DNA of 64,000 nt from Rhyacophila brunnea (GCA_022495005.1 JAGYXB010001996.1:434001-498000), one strand, 5' to 3'. Numbered from the stretch's first letter, positions 11,401 to 23,371 are shown. Notes: a model not told the origin generated them from the sequence alone. Translations and numbers: made by a program.

Positions 11401-12923
11401 ATTATATTATGTTACGAGTACATACATGTTTGACAGAAGTGAATGATTATAACATGTGAAAAGAATAACAATACAATCTTCGAATGTGACCAATGTGAAT
11501 AATAAATATACGCAGTTTACATATATTATATACCAATATAATAACGCAATTATCTTATTCCAAAATTTTAGAATAAACATTATGTTCAGTTTATTTTTAT
11601 ATATACACACTAATAAACTGAACATAAATAAATGAAATGTGTGGTTTAAATTATATTTATACATACACATGTTATTTACAATTACAGACCAATAATTTCT
11701 TAGTAATAAGTGTTGCCAGTTGTTCGAATCCCGTATCTGGTAAATTCACGAATTGCTTTTAAATGTGTACGTAGACATAATAGACAGGTTACATTTTAGT
11801 GCCCTGGGATTTAAAAAAATGTATTTTCGTCACTTTTCCAGCATTGATGCCAATTTTATTATAGTATAATATGTTTCAAAAACTTATGTATCCAAAAAAT
11901 ATATTATGTTTAAAATTTTATTTAACTCCAAGTTTTGTTAAAAATTTTACATCAGTTTTACGAAGAACATTGAAAATTACCCCTTTTTTCAAGAAACAAG
12001 TTGGCTGAAAAAGGTCTCCGTTTTTATTTTAAATGTAGTTTCTTAGGAATATCTTGAGATTCGACAAGAACTCAAGAAATCAATTTCGTGTTCTTGACAG
12101 TAAAATATTCTTGAATTCAAGATTTCTCGAGATTCAAAAAAAGTCGGGAAAATATAATATGCTCTACGTCCAGAACGTGAAATGATTCTCACTTTTGATA
12201 CTAGTTTTTAATGTCGAAAAGTAATAATCTGTACCTCGCTTAGAAAAATCTAAAAATATTTTACTACTAAAAGAACTAACTCCCTACAGTGTTCCATAAT
12301 TGTTCCAAAAATAGTAACGTATAATTTAAAAAATAAGTACTATTAGTAGAATTATTCTCCACGTCTGTTATTATAATGCTTATGAGTTAGTGAGCTTTGC
12401 CTGATTATTGCCACTTTGCCACCAAGCTGCTCCACTTTAGTTAAAAGTCTAGTATCAAACTCATTTGAAACAACTTAATAACTTGATACTCGGTAACTGG
12501 CAACACTGGGTACCCAATAATTACATCTCCCATTCGGCCGTCGGCTATTATCAATGATAAACTCACTCCCATATATTTGACCATCGACAAGGAATTTAAA
12601 AAAAATGTATCACTCTGTTGATACTCGGAATATTTTGAAATATTTATAGTGAGTGCTGAACATTTTTGAAGTTTACTTTTTTTATGCGCGGTACACCAAA
12701 TTTACCAGTAGACTGAATCCCAATGACTAATAAATGACAAAAAGTGTCAAAAAAGCAAACTATTGTATCCAGGATGCGAGGAGGTGTTTTATTCGATTTT
12801 AATGCAACTAGTTTGACAGTAATAATGTCAAATGCGTTTTATTATAAATATCTTCGTTTTTTACCTCCTCAAAATTTCTGTGTGTCAGATACATTGACAC
12901 TATGTCTCTTCGGTTCTTGTCGG
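11401..12923. other. No gene seen
   Basis: Very AT-rich. Contains AT-rich short ORFs (for example minus 11407-11670) of biased composition only, and a self-complementary stretch around 12035-12140 with repeated CAAGAA/TTCTTG motifs. Confidence 0.4.
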
Positions 12924-13079
12924 TTTACAGGAAGCTTGCGGAAAACAACATTTGAAAAATAGCCAATATACTGGATTATTCGTTAGGTTAGGTTAGGTTA
13001 AGTTTTCATTCTTGAATTCATGAATTTTGCCAAAATCGGTTATGAAAATTGGCGTTGTTCCCGCCTGGCTTCCTGTAAA
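12924..13079. mobile_element. MITE family E with short TTAGG array
   Basis: A 12-bp perfect terminal inverted repeat (TTTACAGGAAGC, 12924-12935; GCTTCCTGTAAA, 13068-13079). The core has AATAGCCAATATACTGGATT followed by GTTAGGTTAGGTTAGGTTA. Same core as 51985-52145 and as the arms of 8121-8334. Confidence 0.65.
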
Positions 13080-13092
13080 GCGATTTGTACCG

Positions 13093-13400
13093 TCTCTTCT
13101 TCTTGGCCGTTCTTTCTTGACTGAGAATCATGACCACCTTGATATTTAGTCATCTTTGAGTGACCAAGACTCCCCCACCTCTTTCGATCCTTCCTCAGGT
13201 AAGAGTGAATGCTGCCCCTAGTAAGCTCATTTACTTGATCGCTTGAAAAATTGCTCGTCCAAAAATCTACAGAATTCGTCTAAGACATCATTGTCGAGAG
13301 CCGTTCGTTTATATGGAGTCTCTGGATGATTGAATGATTCGCCATGTACTCTGTCCAAAATATTCATAGAATTTGGCGCCAACTCTACATTTCGTAGGCG
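13093..13400 (-). pseudogene. Probable LINE C-terminal remnant (family J), copy 1
   Basis: On the minus strand one frame reads NHPETPYKRTALDNDVLDEF and another, nearer the end, HSYLRKDRKRWGSLGH. The end is AAGAAGAAGAG-like, as in the GAA-tailed LINEs here. The related sequence at 28035-28130 keeps ESVNHPEAP in the same frame, so this was once protein-coding. The family is not identified; LINE is inferred from tail and late motifs. Confidence 0.4.
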
Positions 13401-13734
13401 TCAATCGTCTTCTACTTTACCCTCGGCATCTACGACTCGACATAAAAACAAAAATATGGGGAACACTAATGTTTGCACTAGCATTATTTTCGTGGTATGA
13501 CACTTTTACATTAGGTGTAACTTAAAACCAAACTAAACAAAGGAAACTTTAAAATAAAAATTTACGTATTTTATATTTATGTGTTTTTATAAAAATTAAA
13601 AATTTATCTTTTCATCAGATACTTTTAAAAAGTTTAACTTGTGCCTGATAATTTGGAAAATATTTCAATTGCATGACTTATTAGATAATTTTGTCGTGGT
13701 TAGTTAAGACGCAGATCGCTAAATTGGTAGAGCA

Positions 13735-14260
13735 TCGTAATATATTCTTGGGTTTCCACCGCGTGTACTTCTTCATTCTCGACGTTTCGGGCTCGTTGCA
13801 GAGGCCATTGTCAAGGCATATGTGTTATGATGAAGTGTAGTGTAGTTGTATGAATGCAAACGTTACTCTAAGAATGCCAATAGGGATCCGATTAGCTAAG
13901 AGCATACGTTGCTCCGAGTAATGTGTCACTCGTTACGACCAGAGATACCGGATCGAATATTGGATTTTGCTGACACTACCGGAAACTATGACGTTTTTAA
14001 CCGTAACCCATCATTCCTATTAATATTTTCAGGGTTTTCTATGGATTTCGATGGCCTCCTTTACCAATCGTGAGAAATATCCCTTATTCCGACCCAGTAT
14101 CTTGGTTTCGAAGTCAAATTTGTGTCCTGTATCCATCGAGTGCTCTGCGATTACTGACATCGTATAGTGTTTAAGTCTGTCGAAACGTCGATAAAAGAAG
14201 GAAGAAGTAAACGCGGTGGAAACCCAAAAATCTATTACGATAAAAAACAACCGCGAAAGT
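13735..14260 (-). pseudogene. Penelope-like element relic (GIY-YIG endonuclease C-terminus)
   Basis: Minus-strand frame 14168-14029 reads SVIAEHSMDTGHKFDF, then a lysine-rich stretch and VKEAIEIHRKP. This matches the conserved AEH...GH...D...REAIEI pattern at the end of Penelope-like elements. A one-base frame change follows, after which NINRNDGLRLK continues in another frame, again typical of these proteins. Sequence flanking the fragment (13746-13790 and 14181-14227) is present in opposite orientation, with TGGGTTTCCACCGCG at both, like terminal repeats of Penelope elements. The RT domain is missing. Confidence 0.65.
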
Positions 14261-14865
14261 CTCAAACATTGATAAATCATATTGGCCGGAATAAGTATGT
14301 TTTTGGCGCATTTCCAAATTATGTATATTAATTGTTTTAACTAAAAATAATACCTTATTAAGTCCGCGAACATTCATAGTTTACCAACAGAACTCACAGG
14401 TGCAGAAAATTCTTTAATAATAATATGATCATATTATAGGTCTTAATTTCACGAAAATAAAACAATGGCAACATTAATTTTATCATTGGAAGCACTTTTC
14501 CTTACTGAAATGTAGGTAGAATAAACACACAGTGTCGTAATAATATAATACGTCCAGTAATAAATGATGCATTGTTATTTATTGTGTGGCAACACTTGAC
14601 TTGATACAACTTAATAATACATTAAAATTGAACAATAGGTTGATAATAATTAAATAACTAACACAAGCAGAGACGTCGAACACAACCTTCATAATATAAT
14701 ATGTAGATTTAACCTAAATATTATTATGAAAGTAAGCCTGAAAAATGTTACAAAGGCTAATAGTAAATAATTAACTGCAAATCAATACTGCATTGCAACA
14801 CTTGCAACGGGTTTCCCACTTGCGCTTCCCATATTTATTTCTCAACGAAATAAAAATGCTAATAC
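14261..14865. other. No gene seen
   Basis: AT-rich spacer; no ORF or repeat recognised. Confidence 0.4.
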
Positions 14866-15010
14866 TATCGACCGAGGGTACTTGATGTAAATTGAATTTA
14901 AATTCTAATGGATTTAAGTTTTGTACTGTTTCATTTAACTCCATTTTGTTCTATTCTATTTCCACTCAAATGGAGTAGTACAAAACTTTCATTAGAATTG
15001 AAATAAAACG
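14866..15010 (+). repeat. Short repeat family L, copy 1, with internal inverted repeat
   Basis: GGTACTTGATGTAAATTGAA and following sequence recur at 16984-17058. In this copy ATTCTAATGGATTTAAG and the block TTTTGTACT are followed about 60 bp later by their approximate inverse. Confidence 0.45.
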
Positions 15011-15179
15011 CATTGGATTACTTTAAAAGAAGATTTTTATAAAATGGACGATCTCAATTATTTATATTAGCAATTCGGTAAATAAAATCAGTACCTACGT
15101 AGGTATCAAAGTGGTAAAAGATCAACAAAGGGTTGCCATTTTCTTTTTTATTTCCTTATAATATATATTATGTAAATGT

Positions 15180-15560
15180 ATAAGTGAGAGCGAGGCAGGG
15201 AGAAGACGTATTAATTGAATGGAGTAGGGTGAAAGAAAGGATACACGCAAACGCAAAATTGAAATCTGAAACACGAAGATAAAGAAATCGAATATTTTAA
15301 TCGGATCGCGAAATAAAATAACTAACAAGATACTCTTATAATAGTTTGACAGGTGTTTACAGTTCAATACTAGCATATCGAGTATATAGAAAGTATTAAA
15401 CGATTCTATAATTAATTTGTGACAGATTGACGGAAAGATACGGCTGTAATCAATGACACTAATATGTCACTGGCTGTAATAGAGTTTAAATGTAAATACA
15501 GTTGTTATTGCAGAACTTAACCAGATTCCGATAATGTTCACAGGTGGCACTGCCACCGAG
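15180..15560 (+). repeat. Interspersed repeat family M, copy 1
   Basis: Shares blocks in the same order with 53385-53590: GGCAGGGAGAAGACGTATTA, GATACTCTTATAATAGTTT and CAGGTGGCACTG. Spacing differs between copies. No coding features. Confidence 0.45.
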
Positions 15561-15600
15561 ATTTTTTTTCTAGTGTGTAAAAAATAATAGCTCACTAATG

Positions 15601-15834
15601 CCTACGATGGCTGCGTGGCTTAAGGGTCGGCCTATAACATCGTGGTCCCAGGTTCGAATCCTGGGCCTGGCGAGTACACATATTGTTTTTTTTAATTTGT
15701 GTACGAGTCAGAGTATGGAACTGATAGCTATGGCTAACATCCATTTCTTGTAAAAATAAAATCTGTTAATAAAAAACCTCCACTCCGTGGAGGTCCATGA
15801 AATCTTATTAGGGTTGGACATGGTAAAAAGAATA
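15601..15834 (+). mobile_element. tRNA-derived SINE, family A, best copy
   Basis: The head has GCGTGGCTTAAGGGTCGG (A box) and a T-arm-like hairpin around GGTTCGAATCC (B box, 15651-15661; CCAGG/CCTGG stem with 7-nt loop). The tail has GGCTAACATCCATTTCTTG, a CCTCCACTCCGTGGAGG hairpin (15777-15793) and ends near GTTGGACATGG. Complete relative to copies at 7578 and 52803. Confidence 0.75.
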
Positions 15835-16386
15835 ATAGTGCCAACGCAAAGAATATATGATGTTTCTTTACTGACCAATTCAAGCATAATAAAATATTTC
15901 TGGAATAATTACCACATTGTGGAGGTAATACAAAATGATTTAAACACCTTTGTATGGTACGTTTCATTTAAAAGAATTCACTAATATTGGCCATGATCAT
16001 GGAAACGCTATTGGACGAATTAAATTGGAAATACAATATAATAAAGACGTTCAATGCACTAATCATTGTCATTGTATCAAAGGTAGAAAAAGTGAAATTT
16101 CATTCTAAAATGACTATATTGTGTTAATAATATAATAAGATTACATCCTATTTTCCTATATATTTGGTAAAAGATTTAATTTCAGTTCAGTGTTCCCAGA
16201 TCGTGGAAAAGGAGTATAAAAAAAAAAAGTTAAACTTCATCCCTATGAGATTTCGTCATAATATTATTTTTCCTATATAAGTATCTTGTAATTTAAAAAA
16301 AAATTAAATGACAATCTTCCCGCTCATTTGTTTCACGTGAACATGGTAACAAACGTCGTTAAGCACTTGAGCGATAAATACTAAAT
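15835..16386. other. No gene seen
   Basis: AT-rich spacer with poly-A runs. Confidence 0.4.
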
Positions 16387-16795
16387 AATTACAAGATAAA
16401 AAGAATTTTTTATATATAACGTTTTTAAATTTTCTGTTGAACCATATAAACTTGACTTAACTTATTAGGTTAAATGATCAAAAAAAAAATGTACTGACAT
16501 GTCATATTGATTTCCATAGTAACGCACGTATATATTAATAATTTAGTTGCTAGGACCCCAAAGCCCTAGCAACCAATAATGGTGTCGAAATAACTTTTCA
16601 TTAAAAACAGAATTAACTGAAAAATAATTCAATTCTACTTAAAAATGGCTGAAAGTATTAAAGAAATGCATTGGCATTGTGTTCTGATACATTCTAAAAG
16701 TTTCAAATGTCTAGCTAGTCGGGAAGTTAATTAAAAATCGATTGCAAGATTTGTACCGGACAAATAAGAATACGAGCCAAGAAAAACGTTGTAAA
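16387..16795 (+). repeat. Interspersed repeat family D, copy 1
   Basis: Starts ATTACAAGATAAAAAG and ends CAAGAAAAACGTTGTAA. About 410-440 bp, with three other copies at 30170 (+), 33885 (-) and 48336 (-). Conserved blocks include ATAGTAACGCACGTATATAT and GATTTGTACCGGACAAATAA. No coding, no clear terminal inverted repeat, no A tail. Confidence 0.7.
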
Positions 16796-16983
16796 ATACT
16801 CATTATGACGAATAAGTCTATAAAGGATCGTTTTGAAGAATGTTGTCATAATTATGACAAAATTAGTATTATGCTACTTATCAAATACTGCTGAAATTAG
16901 CCAGGAAAAATGAAATTTAAATACCTTTTTAATACGAGTATTTTCGATTATATTTTATCGATAACTAGTTAATATTAATACCT

Positions 16984-17058
16984 ACTATCGACTGAAGGTA
17001 CTTGATGGAATTTGAATTTAAATCCTAATGGATTCAAGCTCTGTACTATTACATTGAA
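16984..17058 (+). repeat. Short repeat family L, copy 2
   Basis: Same sequence with substitutions as 14866-14940 (GGTACTTGATGGAATTTGAA onward). Confidence 0.45.
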
Positions 17059-17657
17059 GTCGTTTTTTGCGACCCGGGTTTCGCCTTTTGGCACCTTCAG
17101 GCGCCGTGTACACTCACCAAAGGTAAACACACACTGACAACGAACTCTCTTTACTCTAGCTTATATAATAAATCAATACAATAAAGTAGGTAAAAACTCC
17201 ATTACCTACCTATCAAGTCAAAGGTTACAAAAAATATAATAAACAAATTATGAATAGTTGAAGTATCAGTAAAAAAACTAATTAGTAAAAACCCTATCTT
17301 ATTAATAACAATACACTCGATAGCATATTATAATAAATCGTCAAAACCTAATAATAGATCATTATTCTTTATGAACAATAAAAATACTACATTCAAGAGG
17401 TGTAAATCGTCAATTCTAAGAAAAATAATTAATGCGGTTAACTAATGAGATATTAGTCTTTAATAATACTCTTACATGGTACCTACTTTTTTATAACATT
17501 ATTTAAAAAAAAATACATATAAACTTACCTAATATAATATATATAAACTCACCTAATATACACATATACATACTTAAATCCTCATCCATACATTCTCATA
17601 CATACATATATAAATTTTGTATCAATAACATTGACCGTAATAATTATAGTCTCATTC
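17059..17657. other. No gene seen
   Basis: AT-rich; stretches of repeated CATA/TATA words around 17520-17620. Confidence 0.4.
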
Positions 17658-17909
17658 GATGGTGCAGATCACAAACCTTATATGTCAAATTTTATGATTT
17701 TGACTTTATGGTATCAAAAAATCAACAAAAAATTAACGGATCTGTTGAACTTTACCTCCTATGTCAAAGAGAAATATAGCCTAGTTTATTGATCTTTTAA
17801 TTAAAACTCCTATGCCATATTCATCATATTATGCTGCAAATAAATCAGTTTTAACCTTCCCCTGTAAAATCGTATTTTTTGACTAAGGAGGTTTGTGATC
17901 TGCACCATC
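17658..17909. mobile_element. 252-bp MITE with perfect 20-bp terminal inverted repeats
   Basis: GATGGTGCAGATCACAAACC (17658-17677) is exactly reverse-complemented at 17890-17909; similarity continues inward imperfectly to about 38 bp. No ORF. Superfamily not assigned. Confidence 0.7.
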
Positions 17910-18538
17910 AATATGTAAAACATGATAATTAGTTAAGCGGATTATGCCTGGTTATTTTTTTTTTGTACGTAAACAACTTACGAATCCCTCAATGTTTGTA
18001 AAGCAGAAATCTCAGAAAAGCTAGCTGATCTGATAATGTGGAAGATTTCACAATTCATTGAAAATGTATTATGATAAAACTGCTCTACTGATTTTTGTTG
18101 TGTATGAAATACACAGTATTCTGGATCCTATATTTTTGGTATCCGATAGTAATTGATTAGTGATTATAAATAACTTTTATACATTTCGATAGATTTTTGA
18201 CAACACAAAATATTATTTTAGTAACTTTATATATTATTGTGATCGTTAAACTTTAGTGATCGTAGTTTATGGCATACATTTTTCCTATCCACATAATGAA
18301 GTTGTCTACATATTTACGGATGATAAATAAAAATGCCTGGAGTTAAAATAATCCTAGATCAAGTAGCCTGAGTCAATAATACTATTATGGATTACACTCA
18401 TGAGTCATGACAATTATTTTTAGTTAATAATAATAACAAATTGACAGTAAAAATAATGCTTTTCAAAATAAATTATTTGTGATTATTAACACATTGCTGT
18501 ACGGAGAATTTTATGTAGTTTATAATATAAGCATAATA
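17910..18538. other. No gene seen
   Basis: AT-rich spacer before the LINE insertion. Confidence 0.4.
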
Positions 18539-18547
18539 TATTTTCAA

Positions 18548-18943
18548 TGGACCCCAAGTAAAAGAGAGATCCAGAAACTTAGAGTAACACAACGTGGTAT
18601 GGAGAAGTGTATGCTGGGAATAACGCGAAAAGACAAAAAGGGGAATGAGTGGATAAGGAAGCAGACAAGGATTTGCGATGTAATAGAGTTTATTAAAAAC
18701 CTTAAATGGAGATGGGCTGGACACATAGCTTGAAGAAAAGACAATCGTTGGACAAATCTAGTCATTCAGTGGTATCCAAGAAGTACAAAACGTCCGCAAC
18801 GTAGACCTAGATGCCGCTGGATCGATGAAATGATAAAGTTCTGCGGAAGTACGTGGCAACGCAATGCACAGGACCGAGAGAAGTGGAAGCAGCTTGAAGA
18901 GGCCTTCGTCCAGCAGTGGATAGATTCAGGCTGATGATGATAC
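18548..18943 (+). mobile_element. 5'-truncated LINE 3' end with (ATG)n tail
   Basis: The frame reads IQKLRVTQRGMEKCMLGITR, then WRWAGHIA, and after a stop WIDEMIKF and WKQLEEAF, closely matching 24560-24945. It ends GGCTGATGATGATA. A 9-bp TATTTTCAA repeat flanks it (18539-18547 and 18944-18952), a plausible target duplication. The coding remnant has an in-frame stop at the GHIA position. Confidence 0.75.
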
Positions 18944-18952
18944 TATTTTCAA

Positions 18953-19149
18953 AACATTCAGGGTTTTGGTAATTAATGATTATTGATAAAATGAGATTAC
19001 TACTTGAGTTATTCAGCAAATATAACAATAACTTTATAACATGTGTTTCACTACTTTTTAATCATGTAGCAACTCTAAGTACAAAACTAAATAATGGAAC
19101 GGAGTGATCCACGATTTAGTGATTAAGGAATTACTTGATACCTACCTTA
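18953..19149. other. No gene seen
   Basis: Short AT-rich spacer. Confidence 0.4.
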
Positions 19150-19385
19150 ATATAATATTCTAAAACCAGCCAACATTATAACGCAATTCGGTAAGCATTT
19201 CATATTTATAACAGTTACTGGTTAAAATCTTCGTAATTAAGTAGGATGCCTGTAGTTTAATTGAAAAAACACACTGGCGCAAATCCAGCGGAGATAGGTT
19301 CAAGGTCAATTTTTTTACATTTTTTTTTTTATTATGCATAAGATGTTTTCAAATTATGTACTACTATGTAGAATTTTGGCAATTA
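19150..19385 (+). repeat. tRNA-like repeat family C, copy
   Basis: Contains the 5' block (CAGTTACTGGTTAAAATC...TCGTAATTAAGTAGGATG), A-box region GTAGTTTAATTGAAAAAACA, a degraded B box GGTTCAAGGTC and the GTTTTCAAATTATGTA tail. Confidence 0.5.
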
Positions 19386-19529
19386 AAAAATAAGTAATTT
19401 GATATTACTCTAGTATTTTTTATATTTTACATTTAATCAAACATTATAACCATATTGCTTAATGAATAGCCTCTCGGACATACAAAATATTTAATTAGCA
19501 TATCGTTATGTAATTTTTTGAATTCAAAT

Positions 19530-19990
19530 GATAGAAAATACGGTTCCATGACAAAACAGAACATGACAAATCAGAACATGACAAAACAGAACATGACAAA
19601 ACAGAAAATGACAAAACAGAGCAACGATAAAATAAATTTAATATTGAAATTGTCATATCTCTATTATGTTGATAGATTTTTAATAGCACAGATTTTCAAT
19701 ACGCCATAATAAATCAAATTATATACAGTGTTGCCGTACAGTGGTACATAAAGTGTTGCCGGCAAGCTTAGGATATCTCATCTTAATCAATATAATATGT
19801 TCAAAATGATTGGGTGACTAGGTACAACGAAACAATGACCTAAACTAACCTAACCTAAATAGATTCCACAAAAATTAATGTTTCATTCTTTCCCTGGCTG
19901 TTCTGTTTTGTCACTATTCTGTTTTGTCATGTTCTGTTGTCATTTTCTGCTTTGTCGTGTTCTGCTTTGTCCGGTTACCGAAAATACGTA
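19530..19990. mobile_element. Foldback-like element with 15-bp tandem repeats in both arms
   Basis: Left arm: five exact-length 15-bp units (ATGACAAAACAGAAC with variants) at 19548-19622. Right arm: the complementary units (GTTCTGTTTTGTCAT) at about 19899-19972. Outer ends GAAAATACGGTTCCATGAC and the inverse of GTCCGGTTACCGAAAATAC also pair. Tandem repeats inside long inverted repeats are the hallmark of foldback transposons. No transposase. Confidence 0.7.
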
Positions 19991-20606
19991 TGTTTTGTTT
20001 TGTAGGTTTATGAAGTGAAAACCGTTTATTGCGATAGAAAAAGTCGCCATAGAGGATTTGGCGACTCTATATAGATTATTAGCAAGAATCTATGTAGCAG
20101 CGCACTTCACTGGATTCCAAAGTGTGTTAGAAAATCAATAAAATATATATTAAAATTTAACGATGATCGTAATTCAACATCCTCGTTTTCTTAATTAAAA
20201 ACACCATAAACAATTTCCACGTAGCTTTCGGAAAACATACAAATGGCCGCCGGTGTTTTTTGACATCGTATACGAGCCGCCTGGCCGAGCGTAGAACACA
20301 CAATTCTCGTAAATTTAATTAAGTATATTATTATTATTGAACAAAAAAAAAACGAATTCGGTAAACGAGTACGTTCTGGGCAGCGTCATAAGCGCAATGC
20401 TCTTATATACCGAGAAATGGAGAATGATCTAATTTTTATTTATCTCCATCTAAGATTTTTAGATTGCCCACTTAACACCTGGAATACCTGTTGAATTTTG
20501 CAATTAATTAATAGTAATATTAATACAATAGTCTTATTATATTATACTCGAATTATAGGATTAAGAGTTTTCTTATGGCGATATGGAAACTTTAACTTAC
20601 TAATAA

Positions 20607-21567
20607 TGCCCCTCCACATCCTGAATCGGGCCCACAGGCCTCGCTGTTAAGTTTGGCAGGCCCCTCAACCTATCGTTAAGGTGGGAATGAGACAACTGGA
20701 CGCCAGAACAATTGGACGCCGCACTGTCGTAGACACGTAAACAGAACGTAGACGATGAATTTTAATCAGTTTCTATCTACTAATTAGTAGTTTCAATTCA
20801 TTTTACTCTTAAAATAATATTTTTTCTATTGCGGATTGAGAATTACATAAAAATTATATAAAAATAAAAAACTCTTTTTTCGTTGGAGCTTAAATATATG
20901 CACGATTAAATCATTATTTACGTGTAAATATTTGAATTCTCACAAATTATTAAATCATAATATAATAATTTAAAAATAAATAATAATATATTTTTTAAAA
21001 TGTATGTATAAGTACCTAATGTCTATTTATTTTTGAATTGCGTGGCATCCAGTTGTCCCGGTGCCAAATCGTCTTAGGCCCCGCCCCGTTAAGGTTTAGG
21101 GCAGTGTAATGTTCTACAGTAGTGTTTTCTAAATGGTATTCCATGAAACTCCAGGGTTACGTGTAAAATATAGTTTATTCCGTGTTTTTTTTAGTGATTT
21201 TTAGAATTTTTAAATAAATACACTTGAATTGTCAACACTCGGCATCATATTATTATGAAGCACTGATCGCGACCACCTTTTGTGATTGCTAAATAACATG
21301 CGATCCTTCGCCATATTGGATAAATAGTGATTTTAATTAGTCAGGAAACACACTATGAATTATTGATATAAAATTTTAAATCCACTCTTTAAATAGCGCC
21401 GCAGACGACTTTTTTAAAAAAACTATTAGAGCAAAATTTTGATGTGTATATCTCACTTAACTGGTCGACTTGTCACGCCGGGCCCCCCTAAACCCGGGCT
21501 CCTAGGCTAGAGCCCTGTAAACCTCCTCCTCCGCCTTTGGAGGCCATGCTACTATCATTAAACATCA
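20607..21567 (+). repeat. Interspersed repeat family G, copy 1, interrupted by MITE F
   Basis: Blocks CCACATCCTGAATC, GTTTTCTAAATGGTATTCCA, CTGATCGCGACC and GGCTAGAGCCCTGT recur in the same order at 38005-38735, and partly at 44664. The MITE at 20687-21083 splits this copy. Confidence 0.5.
20687..21083 (+). mobile_element. MITE family F, copy 1
   Basis: Ends contain GACAACTGGACGCC and its near-inverse GGCATCCAGTTGTCCC. Near the left end a related unit (ACAATTGGACGCC) follows the first; near the right end the inverse unit (GCCAAATCGTC) follows. Second copy at 25430-25818. No coding. Confidence 0.65.
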
Positions 21568-22629
21568 GATAAAGTGAGATTGAATATAAAAACTACGAAG
21601 ACTAGGGTAATGCTATTAATTGCGAGATAACCATGCGCGTTGATAATATTTCTGAAACGACGGATGGTAATTTGTATTAAGCGCGATTTAACCATTTAGT
21701 TTAGGCGTCGAAGTTTGATGGCCATATATTGGTATTTAGATCCAGAATATAAACAAGAACTCATACATTGTGGTGAAAAGGGTTTAATGTATAAACAGGG
21801 ATTGGCAAAAATGATAAAGAAAAACATTCTTCTATAGAGATGAGACCTAAATGTATGAAATTGAAACAAAAAAGGACATATTTTAGTCTAATGAATGGTA
21901 AAGTTAACATCTTTGATAGATTATTTGTTTTGTTCAACGAATAATTCACAAGATTTGAGAATGTAACATTCCATATATTGAACATAATTCGCACATGTAT
22001 TTCTAAAGTGACAAAACTCAAAAAACGGCATTTTGAGAAAAAGGCCAAAAACTGTTTCTGAGCCATGTAAAAGAATATTTGCAAAATAAATAGTATATCC
22101 AAATGTAATGAAACATTGATCAAATGTCATTTTTGAATATTTCGATTCATGAGCCTTGAAAATCCGTCTTTTTGAGATGTGACGATTTTGAAATTCAGTG
22201 AACTCACAAAGAACGAATTATTTTGAGTTGTGACACCTTTGATTTTTATTTGTATCAGCTAAAATGACAGAATTTGAAATGAAACATTTTTTTTGGTAGT
22301 TATACCAACAAAAATGTCTTAACTCTAAATGTTGCGTCTAAAAGCTCTACGTTTTGCCTATATAAATGACCAAACTCAAGATAATATAGTGTTGGACTTT
22401 AATCGGCACACATTTTCACCACGGGTTTGAAACAACAAGAATGACACATGCGCCATCTGCCCGGCTATTTCTGAAGGTAAATTACTACGCTTTTGATGAG
22501 TCATAGAGAATCGTTTCGCAAACGCGTGCATAGTTATAACTAAATAATACTGATTTTTGAGTTGTCTCACTTTTGAAATACATGTGCAAATATGTAACTT
22601 GAAAACACATTAAAAAAAATGTTAGCAAG
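21568..22629. other. No gene seen; family C tail fragment near 21905-21975
   Basis: Contains the family C 3' block in inverse orientation (CACAAGATTTGAGAATGTAACATTCCA at about 21948-21974 in pieces) and low-complexity DNA. The 120-codon minus ORF (21761-22123) is hydrophobic by composition and resembles nothing known. Confidence 0.35.
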
Positions 22630-22909
22630 TTCAAGTAGGCGTTATAACTAAATATTTGGCGAGAGCCGGGCGTCGGTTAGTAATTAATGCAATTAATATT
22701 CCTTGATTTAAAATACAAAAACCAATAGCCAAATAATATTTCATGTAGGACATACTAGTTTAAATTATCGTAATTAGGTAAGAGGCCTGTAGCTTAATTT
22801 GTTAAAGCATATTGGCGCGATATCAGTGGATAAGCGGCTTCAAATCCCGTCATGCGATTTTTTCTAGTGGATATAATAAATCTGAGGTGTTTTCAAGTTA
22901 TGTATGTTT
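22630..22909 (+). repeat. tRNA-like repeat family C, long copy
   Basis: Begins GCAAGTTCAAGTAGGCGTTA, continues through a conserved 5' block of about 150 bp, then GTAGCTTAATTTGTTAAAGC (A box), GGCTTCAAATCCC (B-box-like), TTTTTTCTAGTGG and GTTTTCAAGTTATGTATG. The LINE at 22925 is inserted at its tail. Confidence 0.6.
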
Positions 22910-22924
22910 ATAACATCTTTGATT

Positions 22925-23371
22925 CTACAAGGTTCATATTGAACTTACGAAAATCTTTTCGTATGTTTTTACGTAGAGTTTTGCACAGGGTGGAGTATTA
23001 GAGATCATTTGCAACTTGTTGCTCGCTTTTCGTACTTCTACGCAGCTTCATAAGATCCAACGTTTCCTTTGAAAGTTTGCTTACTCGTTCAACCACAGCA
23101 GCAACTGTCTCTTCCGAAGATTCTATAATGATTTTTGTTACTGCCTCGGTATTTTGTAGGGAGATGGGGTCATTTTCAGCTTGAAAAGCCTCTAGCCTGT
23201 TCTCCAGCTCTTGTTGGAATTCAACTCTGCTTCTCAAGCCTCTGCGGACTCTGGGCTTCTGCATCAGTTTGGATCTCTCACGTTTGATGTTAAATCGTAC
23301 TTTACACCGTACCATTCGGTGGTCGCTGCCAGTATTAAATTTGTTAATGACTGTGCAGTCTAGAAAAATTT
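22925..23371 (-). pseudogene. LINE endonuclease C-terminus and linker, inverted segment
   Basis: Minus-strand frame, from about 23371: the short block INKFNTGSDHRMVRCKV contains the SDH motif of AP-like LINE endonucleases (SDHR at 23316-23327). It continues through a charged linker with QELENRLEA and KIIIESSEE. After one in-frame stop at 23000 the sequence LCKTLRKNIRKDFRKFN continues to the edge of the element, matching the linker seen in RTE-type LINEs. Orientation is opposite to the RT that follows. Confidence 0.75.

Noticed and set aside
15601..15672. Functional tRNA gene (good A and B boxes)
   Set aside because: The anticodon arm and acceptor pairing are poor, a long non-tRNA tail follows, and the same unit recurs at 7578 and 52803, so it is a SINE head.
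19548..19622. CRISPR-like array
   Set aside because: The 15-bp units are directly tandem with no spacers, and the sequence context is eukaryotic transposon DNA.
21761..22123. 120-codon minus ORF as a membrane protein gene
   Set aside because: The hydrophobic composition follows from AT-rich DNA; no start context, no family, and it overlaps a repeat tail.
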